Source: Brachypterus glaber
Taxonomy: Eukaryota; Arthropoda; Insecta; Coleoptera; Kateretidae
DNA: 64,000 nucleotides
Direction: 5' to 3'
Assembly: GCA_958510825.1 (NCBI GenBank)
Contig: OY294048.1
Span: 14,091,589-14,155,588, forward strand
Shown: positions 10,743 to 22,382 of the stretch, piece after piece
How the letters are laid out: each line of letters starts with the position of its first letter
Position numbering within the stretch: position 1 is the stretch's first letter
Program-made: the position numbers and the translations under genes
Notes under the pieces: generated by a model
Seen by the model: the letters and a program-made list of their open reading frames with translations, nothing else
Databases searched by the model: none
What the model was told of the DNA's origin: nothing

Positions 10743-10999
10743 TATTGCATAACATTTTAGATTTTAAGCTTTCACGGCCATTAAGATATAAAGAACTTTC
10801 ACTTTCGGGTTTAGACCGTGTTAATGGATTTTCACTTTCCGACGTTTCGTCTCTTACTACTAGAGACATCTTCAGGGATTAATCTGAAACAGTTTCAGAT
10901 TAATCCCTGAAGATGTCTCTAGTAGTAAGAGACGAAAAGTGAAAATCCATTAACACGGTCTAAACCCGAAAGTGAAAGTTCTTTATATTGCATAACATT
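10743..10999. mobile_element. Near-perfect palindromic element with 14-bp target duplication
   Basis: The insertion (10757-10985) is bracketed by the direct repeat TATTGCATAACATT at 10743-10756 and 10986-10999. It is a hairpin: AAAGAACTTTCACTTTCGGG, TTTAGACCGTGTTAATGG and GTCTCTTACTACTAGAGACA on the left return as complements on the right, meeting at GAAACAGTTTC near 10890. A short unpaired segment (10757-10780) exists only on the left. Another copy is at 63800-64000 and an old one overlaps 50480-50545. A 14-bp duplication fits LINE-mediated insertion better than a cut-and-paste transposase. Confidence 0.85.
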
Positions 11000-11819
11000 C
11001 AACAGACATTATAAAAACTATAAAAACTTTAAATTCCTTAATAATAATTTTAATTTTTTCGACAAAACGATGATGTTTTGTTTTTTAAATTACCGTTACA
11101 TAGTTTTGGAAGAGGCGATGGCATTGTTTAAGATTATAAACAAGCGACAATCAAATCGGCGTTGCCATTTCAGGCGCTACGTTTTCATAGCAGTAAAAGA
11201 GCGGTTCTTATCTCACTTGCTATCATATAATACCGCAGAATTTGTTTAAATGTGAATGGGATATGGTCTGTTGAACCACTTCAAACACTAAATTTACTAA
11301 AAAAACCGCATTGATACTGTTTATTTACAAAATAAAACTTCAAAATTAAATTGATATACCTACCATCGCAACAAAAAAAAGTACTACACCCAAAAATTTT
11401 ACCATAGACGACTTAAGTAACCATAACAGTACCGATGCTTGAGGTATACCAAATTATAAAAATTTTAGCTGTTTTAAGTGCTTTATTGACACTGAATATT
11501 TTTTGGATTATGTAGGTATAAGATATATTAATTTCTAGAAAAAATATATACTTCTAAAAATTACAGAAAATAATAAAATTAATAACAGAAATAATAAAAT
11601 TTATAACAAAAATAACGAAAAACTATATGGTAATATCAGTTGAATTCTTTGGATGGCCCGAACCTTCATTCCTATATAGGAATATTATTTTGGTTTTGAC
11701 GTATATAATTCTTTAATTTCTTGGCTATTTTTCTTACGTTAGCACCAACATTTTTTGTTAAAATCGATTTCTGGCTTAACTGAATCATGTTGACACATTA
11801 ACACTTAACAAACTTGTGT
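11000..11819. other. AT-rich intron sequence, nothing recognised
   Basis: No gene or repeat family shared with the rest of the window was identified here. Confidence 0.45.
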
Positions 11820-11832
11820 TTCAAACAAGATG

Positions 11833-12098
11833 TTTGTTTGTTTGTTTGTTTAACCTCGTACTATTCTACGTAATTAAGCATCCCCTAAGTCCAGGACTTG
11901 TGTGGGCTAGTAGTAGAGGGAACCACCGGCTTATACTGACTTTCGAACCAGTTTCTAGGGAGTGTCCGTTTCACTTATCGCCTTCGCCAAAGTTCAATTA
12001 TTAATTAACTGAAAAAGGCTAATCGGCGCCAGTGGGAATCGAACTCACGCTAGTAGACTTGCTATACATACGCGCTAGCCACTACGCTATGCCTCCCA
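11833..12098 (-). mobile_element. Full-length tRNA-derived SINE, head type A, with target duplication
   Basis: The flanking direct repeat TTCAAACAAGATG is at 11820-11832 and 12099-12111, defining both ends. Read on the minus strand: head TGGGAGGCATAGCGTAGTGG (A box TAGCGTAGTGG), B box GTTCGATTC, then the shared body and a (CAAA)n tail, seen on + as (TTTG)5. This is the best defined copy and gives the element length, about 266 bp. The + strand frame starting near 11816 is an accident of this element. Confidence 0.93.
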
Positions 12099-12135
12099 TT
12101 CAAACAAGATGACTACTAGACTTAGTTTCACATAT

Positions 12136-12277
12136 CCTTATCTTAGTTAAGTCTTCATTTTACTTTTGTGACAAGTTGCATTTAAATGGTAAACATGTTG
12201 GGTGTACTGGTCGTCGATGGTACCATTTAAATCTAACTTGTCTTAGAAGTAAAATAATGACTTAACTAGGTGACGTA
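12136..12277. mobile_element. Small foldback element
   Basis: Arms AGTTAAGTCTTCATTTTACTT, GACAAGTT.CATTTAAATGGTA and their complements TACCATTTAAATCTAACTTGTC and AAGTAAAATAATGACTTAACT flank a loop of about 30 bp. About 140 bp, non-coding. Confidence 0.75.
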
Positions 12278-13610
12278 GTCTAGGTCACGTATCTAAAACT
12301 AAGCATAGCAGTAATCTTAATTAAAACATAATTTGTAAGTGTCAGAGGCTTAGTCACAGTGTAAAATTTACAAAAATGTAGTTGCACATATTTATTTATA
12401 AAATTTTATTTATTAAAACTATCTTTTTAAAATATTAATAAAATATTTCAAAGAGCAAAGAATATTTTGTCTAATAATAATAAATGATAGATAAATAATA
12501 AACATTTATTCTGTTATAAATTAATTCAAAGTTTTCCTGGAAAAATATTTGAACAAAAACTTTTCTACAAATTTATAAAACACGAGAAATTTTAAAATAG
12601 TTTTCGCTGTTGTCATTGTTTTTAAATTGAATTATTTCTAGCTGACTTGAATCATTTTTTTTTAATCATTTTTTTTTAATCAGACATTTTTTAATAATTT
12701 CAAACAAACACAAACACATGGAGTATGCGAATTATTAATAATAAGTTTTTCAGTATTTATTATGATACATTGTTTGTGTTTAATTATTCATTATCGAATT
12801 TTTTTATCAAACTCGTGCAAAATTCTTGATTTCCACATAAATTAATTAGTAATAATCAGGGCCCGGGAGTCGTAGGACCAGGTTTAGTTTATTGTATGCA
12901 ATATATTTTAAGGCCTATCTACAATGTTAACGTAAACGTAAAAAATGTAAATGTTCAGATTGGTCAGTTTCATGTAGCCTTGAAATTTAACCAATCAGCG
13001 TCATCGCGTTTTTTACATTGACGCGGCGTTTATAACTTAAAAGTGCCGACCATTTTAAAAAATAACCATGTATTCGTGATAATTCAAGCATAATATTTTA
13101 GTCTATTAATAGAAGTTATCAGTTCGTGGGTGTAGAAACTATTAACATATTTTACCTAAGTTACCCTTACACTAGATAAATTATGTTTTAAATATTTTAT
13201 ATTTAAATTAGATTGAATATAAAAGAACAAAAATATACCATAAAATTATAAAAGTTGGAGAAATTATGTAAAGCTATAATTTATATAATAAATAATACAT
13301 TAGTCATCCCTGAAATAAATAATTTATAATAAAATATCCTTAAAAAAATCTATAAAATATTACAGCAACGTATTATCTTTCAAACATATAAACCCTTCAT
13401 ATAGTGAGTAAATTATTTATTAGTTATATATTATTTTCCATCGAATATGCCCATATGTTGTGAATATTTAAAATTTACAGAATAAGAGTCGACTAAACTA
13501 AATAAAAGGTCAGGAAACAAAAGGGGATAATAATATTATACTATCATTTCTCACAGTAATCTTTAGGACGTTGGCTACCATGAGCCACAAATGTGGCGTC
13601 TTAGGTTATC
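12278..13610. other. AT-rich intron sequence
   Basis: No gene seen. A weak inverted pair around 12915-13035 (CAGATTGGT / ACCAATCAGCG with TAAAAAATGTAA / TTTTTTACATTGACG) may be an old MITE. Confidence 0.4.
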
Positions 13611-13618
13611 CTAATTGA

Positions 13619-13631
13619 CACGTGCCACGTG
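13619..13631. promoter_or_regulatory. Paired CACGTG E-boxes
   Basis: CACGTG occurs at 13619-13624 and again at 13626-13631, one base apart, in a stretch of somewhat raised GC that also holds the small inverted GCCACAAATGTGGC. CACGTG is a core site for bHLH-type factors. Function as an enhancer is inference only. Confidence 0.3.
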
Positions 13632-13639
13632 ACTAAAAC

Positions 13640-15190
13640 GTGGTGTCTCCGACATGATTCTGTTTCATGGCCGCGTGACCATTTTTGTTACATTTTCTAT
13701 TTATATAAATACACGTTGTATTTGAAATAGCGTAGGAAATATATATAACTGAGTTATTAAATAAAAACCGATTTTTTTAGGCAATTTCAAAGGGGCGTAG
13801 CTCCCTTATGACGCATTTTTAGACATATGTTTATAGGAATTTTTTGTCATATTTTATCATGTAGAATCACCTGTTAAATTTTCCTACCCTATTTCAAATA
13901 CACCCTGTATAAAACTATAGCGTGACGCTTGGTTGGGGTCCTAATTTTGTATTAATTATATTTGAGATAAAAAAAATTGCCTGTAAGAATGCGAATCTGC
14001 TTTTGGCCTCTGAAACTGACACTCGAAGTGGTTTTTTGTAGCATACAAAAGAAGGTCAAACCTGCCAGCTATCCGTACCGGATAATGAATGTAATGAATG
14101 TTAAGCATCAAAACAATAAAATCAATCATCGGCTCAATTAATAAAGAATGTGCTCATAGACCCGATAAATTCCACTAAGGATCCCCTTTTAACTTCTTGA
14201 CAGGTCACCCTCTAGACGATTCGGCCGCCGTTAAAAAGAGGATATTAACAAACTCTGGGGGTGATTTTATGTATAGGGGAACAAATTAATGTTGGCTTTA
14301 TATTACATTTTTTACTGGGTATCTTTCGTTGGATTTGAAGACGAGATGAGTCGTTTTTACCATACACCGTTATGGTGGTATACCTGAATTTTTAATTTTA
14401 CTTGTGTTTCGAATTTACGTTATTCGAGTTCTATTATTTTACGCTTGACCATTTTAGATTGAAGGGAGAAATATTTTTTTAACAAGCAATTTTTGTTCCA
14501 ACACAGTTCATTTTTAAAGTTTCAAAAACAAAAAATATATTTCACGAGACTCATTTTTACTTATTATATTTTTTAATATAAAAACAATTTTTTTTTGTCG
14601 AAAAACTCGTTAGTCATATAAAAATATTATTGGTCCATGTTCAAATATTTTGTTGTGCTTTACCTCTCGGATCGGACTTTCTGTTTTATTGTGTTTTTTT
14701 CTGGCAGCCTCGATAACTTTAATTTTTGTATTTTTGAAAATTGATAATGAGTTGCTTTATATTTTTATTCAATTTTTTGAAAATCGGCGCTTGTATTACT
14801 TTTTTGTTTTTGTTGCCATAGGAATATATATTTAAATCCATATAAATTTATTTTAATTTATTTATTTAATTAAAAATTTCGAACTTAAATTTAATAAATT
14901 TACCTACATTATTTATTTAATAATATATAAATATTAATATAAATATATTACCTATTATTACCTACACTTATGCAAATGATAAATATTTATATTACTTAGG
15001 TAAATTTATGTAGGAATATACAGGGTGTATTAGAACTCAAGTTAAAAAAATTACATATGTACTTATACAGCAACAAAAAGAAATTGAGCAAAATTTGAGA
15101 CGGTGTATTGGATTGAGAGGCATTTTAAACATTTGTCTGTCGATATATATTTTAAATAGTACACTTTCCATTGCAGTTTATGTACACATT
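13640..15190. other. AT-rich intron sequence with one transposon end
   Basis: AATACACCCTGTATAAAA near 13895-13915, preceded by AAAGGGGCGTAGCTCCCTTA, resembles one terminus of the ACAGGGTG element at 24364-25060. TATACAGGGTGTATTAG near 15017 is another isolated end. The rest is unassigned. Confidence 0.5.
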
Positions 15191-15209
15191 AAAATTTTTA
15201 ATTATTATA

Positions 15210-15650
15210 AAAAAACTGTTCACATTAATATTAAAAAAAAATCTTACGGCCCTGTTCTTGCGTGATCTTGCCAATGAATCATCGGCGATAATACATTTTC
15301 GCGCGGAATGTGTACTCACAGAACACCAATATGTGTACTGTTTTGTGTAAAAAGAGGTACCTAGTATTTTTTCCCTGTGTGATATTGATTATGAATATTT
15401 CTTTTAAGTATGAGTCATTTTTTCGTGTAATTTTTTTTTAAGGTTATGTTATACTATATTTTAGGTTCATGTTTGTTTTGTTGAGAAAAGCGAATCAATA
15501 GTGAGAATACAGTTAAATTTATTGCGAAACAAAAAATTTATATAGTTACGCGTTACACAGGGGGGGTTGGTAAATGTGACAGTTTGTTACACAGGGGGAG
15601 GGCGGTCAATTTTTTTGAAAAATTGTGTTACGTAATATATGGACAGCCCC
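15210..15650 (-). mobile_element. TIR DNA transposon remnant, empty-site relative of 32533-36180
   Basis: The right end GTTACGTAATATATGGACAGCCCC, followed by TAA, is the reverse complement of the left end at 32533. The body matches that element in reverse order, including ATCATCGGCGAT, GCGCGGAATG and GTTACACAGGGGG runs. The opposite terminus is missing here. At the position where the other copy holds a LINE, this copy reads straight through (GGGGGGGTTGGTAAATG), giving the pre-insertion sequence. Confidence 0.85.
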
Positions 15651-16279
15651 TAACTAGAAGAGAAACTTGGTATATCTGTAAAAGTCTAAAAACCCATATT
15701 CGGGTTTGCCATTTCCCTAGACTTTTAGTTGTTCCTACTCTTTTTCTTGACCAAAAGGTCACGTTAAGGCACTTTAGTACATGCTTATAAAATCGACTAA
15801 AAAAGTTAGTGCAGAATCAATATACTTTTAAGTAGGGCCGTCTGAAAAAATACATTTTCAAATAATTTATAATGTATTTTTTATCAGTTTTCGTAGCACG
15901 TGTGTGGCATATGTAATATATTTTAAAAATCCCCTTTTCAAATACTTATATAAATACAAACGAGATAAAACGATTTTTTCCGTAATAGATACATGAAAAA
16001 ATGAGTGAAACACATGTGCTTGTAAACAGTTTTACATTAAATATTTTCAGTGTTTACAGTATTTTTTTTTCTTGTATACAAAACTAATTAGTTTCAATTG
16101 AAGGAAAATAAATAAAGATACTAAATAACTACACAAAGAGAAAAAGTGATAACTTTTCCCAAAAACGTCTACACAAATTGTGAGCAACTGCTCACAATTC
16201 CATTCTAGGCCTCCCTACTTTTTCATAACTCCCAGCTCGCTCTCCATAATATCAAGTATGCTATCAGGTCTTAGTATAC
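15651..16279. other. Intron sequence, nothing recognised
   Basis: AT-rich with a few short inverted phrases (for example TAGAAGAGAAACTTGG); no family assignment. Confidence 0.4.
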
Positions 16280-16280
16280 T

Positions 16281-17073
16281 ACACGGTAAAAATAAATTAC
16301 ATTAAAGTACCTAGTCCGTAAATGGTAATATGTTTCCATAGACCGGAATGGTAAAAATTACATAGTTCGTAAAGGTAATGTTTTGCATAGACGGGAACGG
16401 TAAAAATTACATAGTCCAGAATGGTAATATTTTGCATAGACCGGAACGCTAAAAATTACATAGTCCAGAATGGTTTGGACTTTTTGACATAGAGACTTGA
16501 AATTTGAATATTTACTACTTAGAAAATGTTTTTTCCAAATTACAAGTTTCTGTGTCAAAGCTTTTTTGAAATATCGTAGCGTAAAGTTCATTTGGTTTAA
16601 TAAACCAAACTATTTGCACCCTTAATACTAGTATAAACCGCTTACATCTTTCTTTAAAGATCTGTTGGTTGATAAAGATCGTAATTTATAATGAATGTAA
16701 ATTTTAGGCCACAAATAAAGCATTTAAATATCGTACATAAATAATATTTACCTTTTTTGCACTTTTAACACTCTAACAATAACAATATTAAACGGTCCGT
16801 CTCATGATGCGACGTTGTCTTGGTTATTGTCCAAAGCGCACGCGCGTCTTAAAATAACATAGCCAGACATTGTAAAATCATGTAAAAATATGTAAATCAA
16901 TGTAAATATGTTTTTTTTATATTATTTTACATTCTTTTACATTCTTTTACATTCTTTTACATCATTTTACATAAATTCATGAAATATGCATAGTCCAGAA
17001 TAGTAAATTTACTATTCCGTACTATGTAAATTCATGTATTTTTACATTATTTTACATGCAGTTTTTACAGTGT
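16281..17073. mobile_element. MITE-like element with internal 50-bp tandem units
   Basis: The ends ACACGGTAAAAAT and the inverted TTTTTACAGTGT bracket about 790 bp. Near the left end are four imperfect units of about 50 bp beginning GGTAAAAATTACATAG and containing CCGGAA(C/T). Near the right end are five TTTTACATTC-type repeats and inverted TAGTCCAGAAT. The array breaks off abruptly at TTTGGACTTTTT (16474-16485). Confidence 0.7.
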
Positions 17074-17098
17074 ACCCACCATTTGATTACTTTCCCAA

Positions 17099-17309
17099 CT
17101 ATGGTCTGTTTCATCAAGCAAGAGAGTAAATTAAAAATCGCACAGTAAATATTTTTACAACAGGTTTGAATAATATATGTTTGTGTATAGAATATAGTTG
17201 TTTTATATTATAAAAGTATATTCGCACATCCAATATTCGAATCTGTTTTAAAAATATTCACTGTGCGATTTTTAATTTACTCTCTTGCTTGATAAAACAG
17301 ACCATAGCC
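17099..17309. mobile_element. Foldback MITE, CTATGGTCTGTTT ends
   Basis: CTATGGTCTGTTTCATCAAG and its complement CTTGATAAAACAGACCATAG form the ends. The arms extend about 60 bp through AGAGAGTAAATTAAAAATCG to CACAGT(A/G)AATATTTTTA. The interior is about 90 bp. Non-coding. Confidence 0.88.
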
Positions 17310-17330
17310 CTTTTATCGTATATATTCTCA

Positions 17331-17790
17331 ACCGTAAAAAGTAAACTGAATATTCAGTTACAAATAGATAGGAAATCGGAAGTTATTATCCTATACAGTT
17401 ATACTTTATTTTTTGTTAAAAACACGCAACATTTCATGTCCGTCCTTAAAAATTAAAGTACGTGACTTTAGAAATATAGTGTTTTTTAACAAAAATTAAA
17501 GTACATGTGTATATGATCCTAACTTCCTATCCATTTGCATATAACATGTTACTCTAACAACATGTAATTGAATATTTAGTTACAAATGGACAGGAAGTTA
17601 TGATCCTATAAAAATGTACTTTATTTTTTTTTAAAGCACTATATTTCACGTACTTTAATATTTAAGGAAGGACATGAAATGTTGCGTGTTTTTAACAAAA
17701 ATTAAAGTACAATAATTTTCAATTGTATAGGATAATAACTTCCAATTTCCTCTTTATTTGTAACTGAATATTCAGTTTACTTTTTACAGT
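17331..17790. mobile_element. 460-bp near-perfect palindrome
   Basis: Arms of about 220 bp: ACCGTAAAAAGTAAACTGAA, TTATTATCCTATACA, AAAAACACGCAACATTTCAT and AGTACGTGA on the left, all returned inverted on the right, ending TTACTTTTTACAGT. The loop lies near 17550-17575 (ACATGTTACTCTAACAACATGT, itself palindromic). It has the same CACTGTAAAAA-type end as its neighbour at 16281-17073. Confidence 0.88.
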
Positions 17791-17799
17791 GAAAAATGA

Positions 17800-18257
17800 A
17801 GCATGTAGACTAGATTTAGCCAAGAATATTTATCTTACAATCATTTTTTATTTTACTTTTAACTGGTGAATAGTAAAAGGGAATGGGATGAAGCCTTAAA
17901 TGAAATGGACAGTATATTAAGAAACAATTACAATTACACTAGTGTAGATTTAGAAGTTTTAAAAATGTTGAGGGCTGCTCTTTCGATTTTTATAGAAACT
18001 TGAGGGTTCTGTGGGAAGTGTAAAAACGGATCAAGATAAATAAAAATAAAGAAAGCGAATATATTTTCAGCCACTCACCACTCTTGTAATGAAGCCAAAC
18101 TCTTTAGATTTTTAGGGGTTTTCGGCCAGTTTTTTACATTTTTCCAAAAAACGAAAGACCAATGGGTTCAGAATTATCATGTTCGGAATCAGCAGCTTAA
18201 AGTACATAGAAATATCATAGTCACATGCCTCGTAGATTAAACTTTTTTGTGGCACTG
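17800..18257. other. Intron sequence, nothing recognised
   Basis: AT-rich; no gene called. The short frame around 17880-18000 lacks any recognised domain. Confidence 0.4.
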
Positions 18258-19068
18258 CACAGAAAAAAAGGATATCTTGAATCAAAGCAAAACAATCTTG
18301 AACCAAGGCCACCATGGCTTTCGATATGTTCAACGCCATGACTGTCTTGGATCAAGTCCGCCGTGATCTTGGCATTTGAGGTGCTAGATTTAAGGACATT
18401 TCCTTAAATCAAAGCCACTTAAACAATTTATTTAAGATCATATTATCTTAAACCAAGTATATAATTATCTTGATTTAAGATTATGATTCTCTTGATTCAA
18501 GATCATATTGACCCCACAGTGAGCTTCCAGGGTTAATAGAATGGTAAATATTTTGAAAAAATTTCCCACACGTGTATAATATTATTTCGCACGCCTATGA
18601 AATATGATACTTTCTTACTTTGTTAATCGTGTGAAATTTGGTTTCATAGGTGGTCGTAGGAAAAAGCACTTGTTTTTGAAGAAAAACTTGTTGCAACAAC
18701 AAACCTAACTTCTCTCCCAAGCATTTCTTGAAATACTGCGCAAATTGTCTGCCAGCCAACAACGGGCGAGTCTACTGTATATCTACGTGGGGTGAGGCCG
18801 GCAAAACTCTTTACCGTAAGACCACAGGGGCTTTGAGTCAAGATAATAACTCTTGATTCTCTGTTACTATTTTAAATATCATGCATTTAAGGAAAAAATC
18901 CTTGACACAAGGATTTTTCCACCAAGAGAATAATTAAAGAAAACCAAAGTCACAGATAATCTTAAACCGAGGATACATGATCTTAAAAGAAGATTATTAC
19001 CTCGATTTAAGATAATATAAATCCAAGATAATTTATTGTCTTCTGGCAAGATAACCTTTTTTTCTGTG
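18258..19068. mobile_element. TIR element, CACAGAAAAAAAGGATATCTTG ends
   Basis: CACAGAAAAAAAGGATATCTT on the left and AAGATAACCTTTTTTTCTGTG on the right are inverted. Both flanks are rich in short CTTGA(A/T)TCAAG-type and TCTTAAACC motifs in opposite orientations. The middle (about 18540-18840) lacks these motifs and may be a later insertion. The termini resemble those of the CTTGAACCAAGG foldback family and the element at 32296. Confidence 0.75.
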
Positions 19069-19439
19069 TGTGCATTTTTCTTAGTGTAGATTAAATTACA
19101 AAGTTTTATAAAATAAAATAGCGACAAACGCAAGAGCTGCGTTCTATGTTTGCTTATTTGTTTTCGGCTTAATTGTATTATTTGAATCAATTAATTTTAA
19201 TTAATATAAATTAGCTAAATTTAGCCTTCGAACGAAAAGGAAAATATTACCAATTAGTAAAATAACAATCAATTAGTTCATTTGTGTAAACGTCATAGCT
19301 TTAAAAATTTCTACCTAGATAATATTTTATTAACTAAATAAATTTTCTTTATAAATTTGATAAATAACACAGCCACACAAAATAAAAAAAAGGTGAAGAA
19401 CTCTTTTGGATACCATTGTATTCCTACACTAATAGAATA

Positions 19440-20478
19440 ATAGCGTTATTAATACAACAACATATTGTTATATATGCCCCAACCACAAATTGTACTATGA
19501 TATGAGATAACGTTTGTTGTTGTATCGTATAACATAACATATGAGATAACATTTGTTGTTGTATCGTATAATATATTTACGTTATAACATATTACAAAAT
19601 ATGGTTGGCGCCTATATTACAACAACATTTCTATCTGTGTATGTATTTTGCGGCGTGAATCCGAATTTGAGGTCAAAATAGCACGTCATTTGATTGGTTT
19701 TCGAGATAACCTGAAATTACTTAATTTTTAAGAAAAAAATATATTTTACAATTAAGTTTGGACTTTTTAAATTATATAATATTTTACTTCAAATACGGGA
19801 GAGTAAGATATGCTTTACACCAAACAATAATATCGACACTCCCAAGCAACAAGGATGTAACTCAAGTTAGACCCATTTTAAGTTATACTCATAGGTAAAC
19901 GCCTTGAAAAAAGACACACATGGTGGTACTACTCAGGTTTCTCCACAGTCCACTTTAAGCAAAGGTTTACTTAAAATCACTAAAGTAAGAAATTCTAAAC
20001 TTGAATATTATCAGAAACAAACAGTAAATAAACAATACATACTTAAACAGTTTAATAGAGAATTTTATAAGCTTTCAAATGATTTATCACATGACTTCCT
20101 TTTCCACTTCAATCATTTACCCACCCTTAAATAACAAAAAAAAATATTTTAGAAATTTAGCTGTCGTGAAAAATGTAATATATGAGTTACGGCTTTGTTG
20201 CTTGGGGGTATCGATATATTCTTTTGAAATAAAATTGATTTAATTGAAATAATTTTTTCTTGGTGTAATTACACAGTCACACAAAATAATAAAAGGTCAA
20301 GAACTCTTTTGGAGACCATTGTATTCCTATGTATTTTGAGGCGCTGAATCCGATGGTAAAAAATTACTTTTTTTAGCCTAAAAATGCAACTTTTTTCTTC
20401 GAAACTAAAAAAAAGGTCCCACCTTTTCGTGAAATATGCAACTTTTGTATTTAAATCCATGAAATATGCAACTTTTTT
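19440..20478 (+). repeat. 1039-bp tandem duplication, unit 1
   Basis: Every line compared between this unit and 20479-21517 is identical at an offset of 1039. The unit includes a small foldback (ATACAACAACATATTG / ...ATTACAACAACAT) with two inner TGAGATAACRTTTGTTGTTG repeats, a 76-codon frame of no recognised family, and repeated GAAATATGCAACTTTT phrases at its right end. The repeat joint is at CTTTTTT|ATAGCG. Identity implies either a very recent event or an assembly artefact. Confidence 0.93.
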
Positions 20479-21517
20479 ATAGCGTTATTAATACAACAAC
20501 ATATTGTTATATATGCCCCAACCACAAATTGTACTATGATATGAGATAACGTTTGTTGTTGTATCGTATAACATAACATATGAGATAACATTTGTTGTTG
20601 TATCGTATAATATATTTACGTTATAACATATTACAAAATATGGTTGGCGCCTATATTACAACAACATTTCTATCTGTGTATGTATTTTGCGGCGTGAATC
20701 CGAATTTGAGGTCAAAATAGCACGTCATTTGATTGGTTTTCGAGATAACCTGAAATTACTTAATTTTTAAGAAAAAAATATATTTTACAATTAAGTTTGG
20801 ACTTTTTAAATTATATAATATTTTACTTCAAATACGGGAGAGTAAGATATGCTTTACACCAAACAATAATATCGACACTCCCAAGCAACAAGGATGTAAC
20901 TCAAGTTAGACCCATTTTAAGTTATACTCATAGGTAAACGCCTTGAAAAAAGACACACATGGTGGTACTACTCAGGTTTCTCCACAGTCCACTTTAAGCA
21001 AAGGTTTACTTAAAATCACTAAAGTAAGAAATTCTAAACTTGAATATTATCAGAAACAAACAGTAAATAAACAATACATACTTAAACAGTTTAATAGAGA
21101 ATTTTATAAGCTTTCAAATGATTTATCACATGACTTCCTTTTCCACTTCAATCATTTACCCACCCTTAAATAACAAAAAAAAATATTTTAGAAATTTAGC
21201 TGTCGTGAAAAATGTAATATATGAGTTACGGCTTTGTTGCTTGGGGGTATCGATATATTCTTTTGAAATAAAATTGATTTAATTGAAATAATTTTTTCTT
21301 GGTGTAATTACACAGTCACACAAAATAATAAAAGGTCAAGAACTCTTTTGGAGACCATTGTATTCCTATGTATTTTGAGGCGCTGAATCCGATGGTAAAA
21401 AATTACTTTTTTTAGCCTAAAAATGCAACTTTTTTCTTCGAAACTAAAAAAAAGGTCCCACCTTTTCGTGAAATATGCAACTTTTGTATTTAAATCCATG
21501 AAATATGCAACTTTTTT
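20479..21517 (+). repeat. 1039-bp tandem duplication, unit 2
   Basis: Second copy of the unit starting at 19440. To its right the sequence continues with another GAAATATGCAACTTTTGTATT phrase and a G-rich run (GGTGGGGGGGAGG near 21570), so the original right border of the unit lies in a local repeat of this phrase. A diverged relative of the unit interior (CACACAAAATAA, AAGAACTCTTTTGGA, ACCATTGTATTCCTA) is also found just left of unit 1 at 19374-19430. Confidence 0.93.
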
Positions 21518-21639
21518 CTCCCCACCCTTTTGTGAAATATGCAACTTTTGTATTTTAAATCCATGAAATAGGTGGGGGGGAGGCTCCGCCCCCCAACCTC
21601 CCCCATAGCTGCGGCCCTGATCATGTATGATCTGTATAT

Positions 21640-22231
21640 TCAATTTAAGCATACTTTTTTATGTGTGTTGTACTATCTTTCTTATATACGTAAATTAGAA
21701 AATATTATGCGTTGTCAAAAAAGCCTCGTAATCTAAATTATTTAATAAATAAATATATATAATAAAATAATAAACGAAAAATATGATGACATGGTATTTA
21801 ATTATTTTACTGTTTTTATAAATAAAATAAGCATTTTATTAATCTAACTATTCGAGGAATTCATTTATTTATATATAAACTTTAATAATAAAATATTTAT
21901 ATTCACAAGTTTTATATCACTATAGTCCGTCCAATTATGCAAGATAGTAGTTTAAAATTCCCGCGATTTTTAAGTTACATCATTGGTTACCTTTTAACAT
22001 ATAAAATATTGTGAAATTTGTTGTCTATGACAATGATTGACGGTCGTTAAAGCTAATAAAAGATGAGAAAGTTACATAAAAAAAATGGTTATACTTAATG
22101 TTATTTTGTATGGTATTGAAAAAGGTACTTTTTTGGTTTATTCTTCATACACTCACACTAAATTAGCATATTCTACATTTTGTCCCCTCATGCCCCTGCC
22201 CACATTTTAGGAGCTGAAAATATCAAACATA
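21640..22231. other. AT-rich intron sequence, nothing recognised
   Basis: No gene or shared repeat identified between the duplication and the MITE at 22232. Confidence 0.4.
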
Positions 22232-22382
22232 GAGAACGTTCAAGTATTACGTTACGCAAATTTTGATCATTTTGAAAATCACCCCCCCCCCCCCTGTAAC
22301 GCTATTTTCCTATACCATTAACATGGGCGTAACACTCCAAAATTACCCCCCCAGGAGCGTTACGTAAGACTTGAACGTTCCC
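22232..22382. mobile_element. GGGAACGTTCAAGT MITE, copy 1
   Basis: The ends GAGAACGTTCAAGTATTACG and its complement TACGTAAGACTTGAACGTTC enclose C-rich (C13) and CCCCCC tracts and TATACCATTAACATGG. The length is 151 bp. ATA flanks both sides. Other members: 38030 (long form), 41191-41326, 45177-45225 (end only), 54080-54521 (long form). The 3-bp flanks (TAA/TTA in other copies) suggest a PIF/Harbinger-like source. Confidence 0.88.

Noticed and set aside
19904..20134. 76-codon frame in each copy of the 1039-bp unit
   Set aside because: No recognised family; its presence in both units follows from the duplication only.
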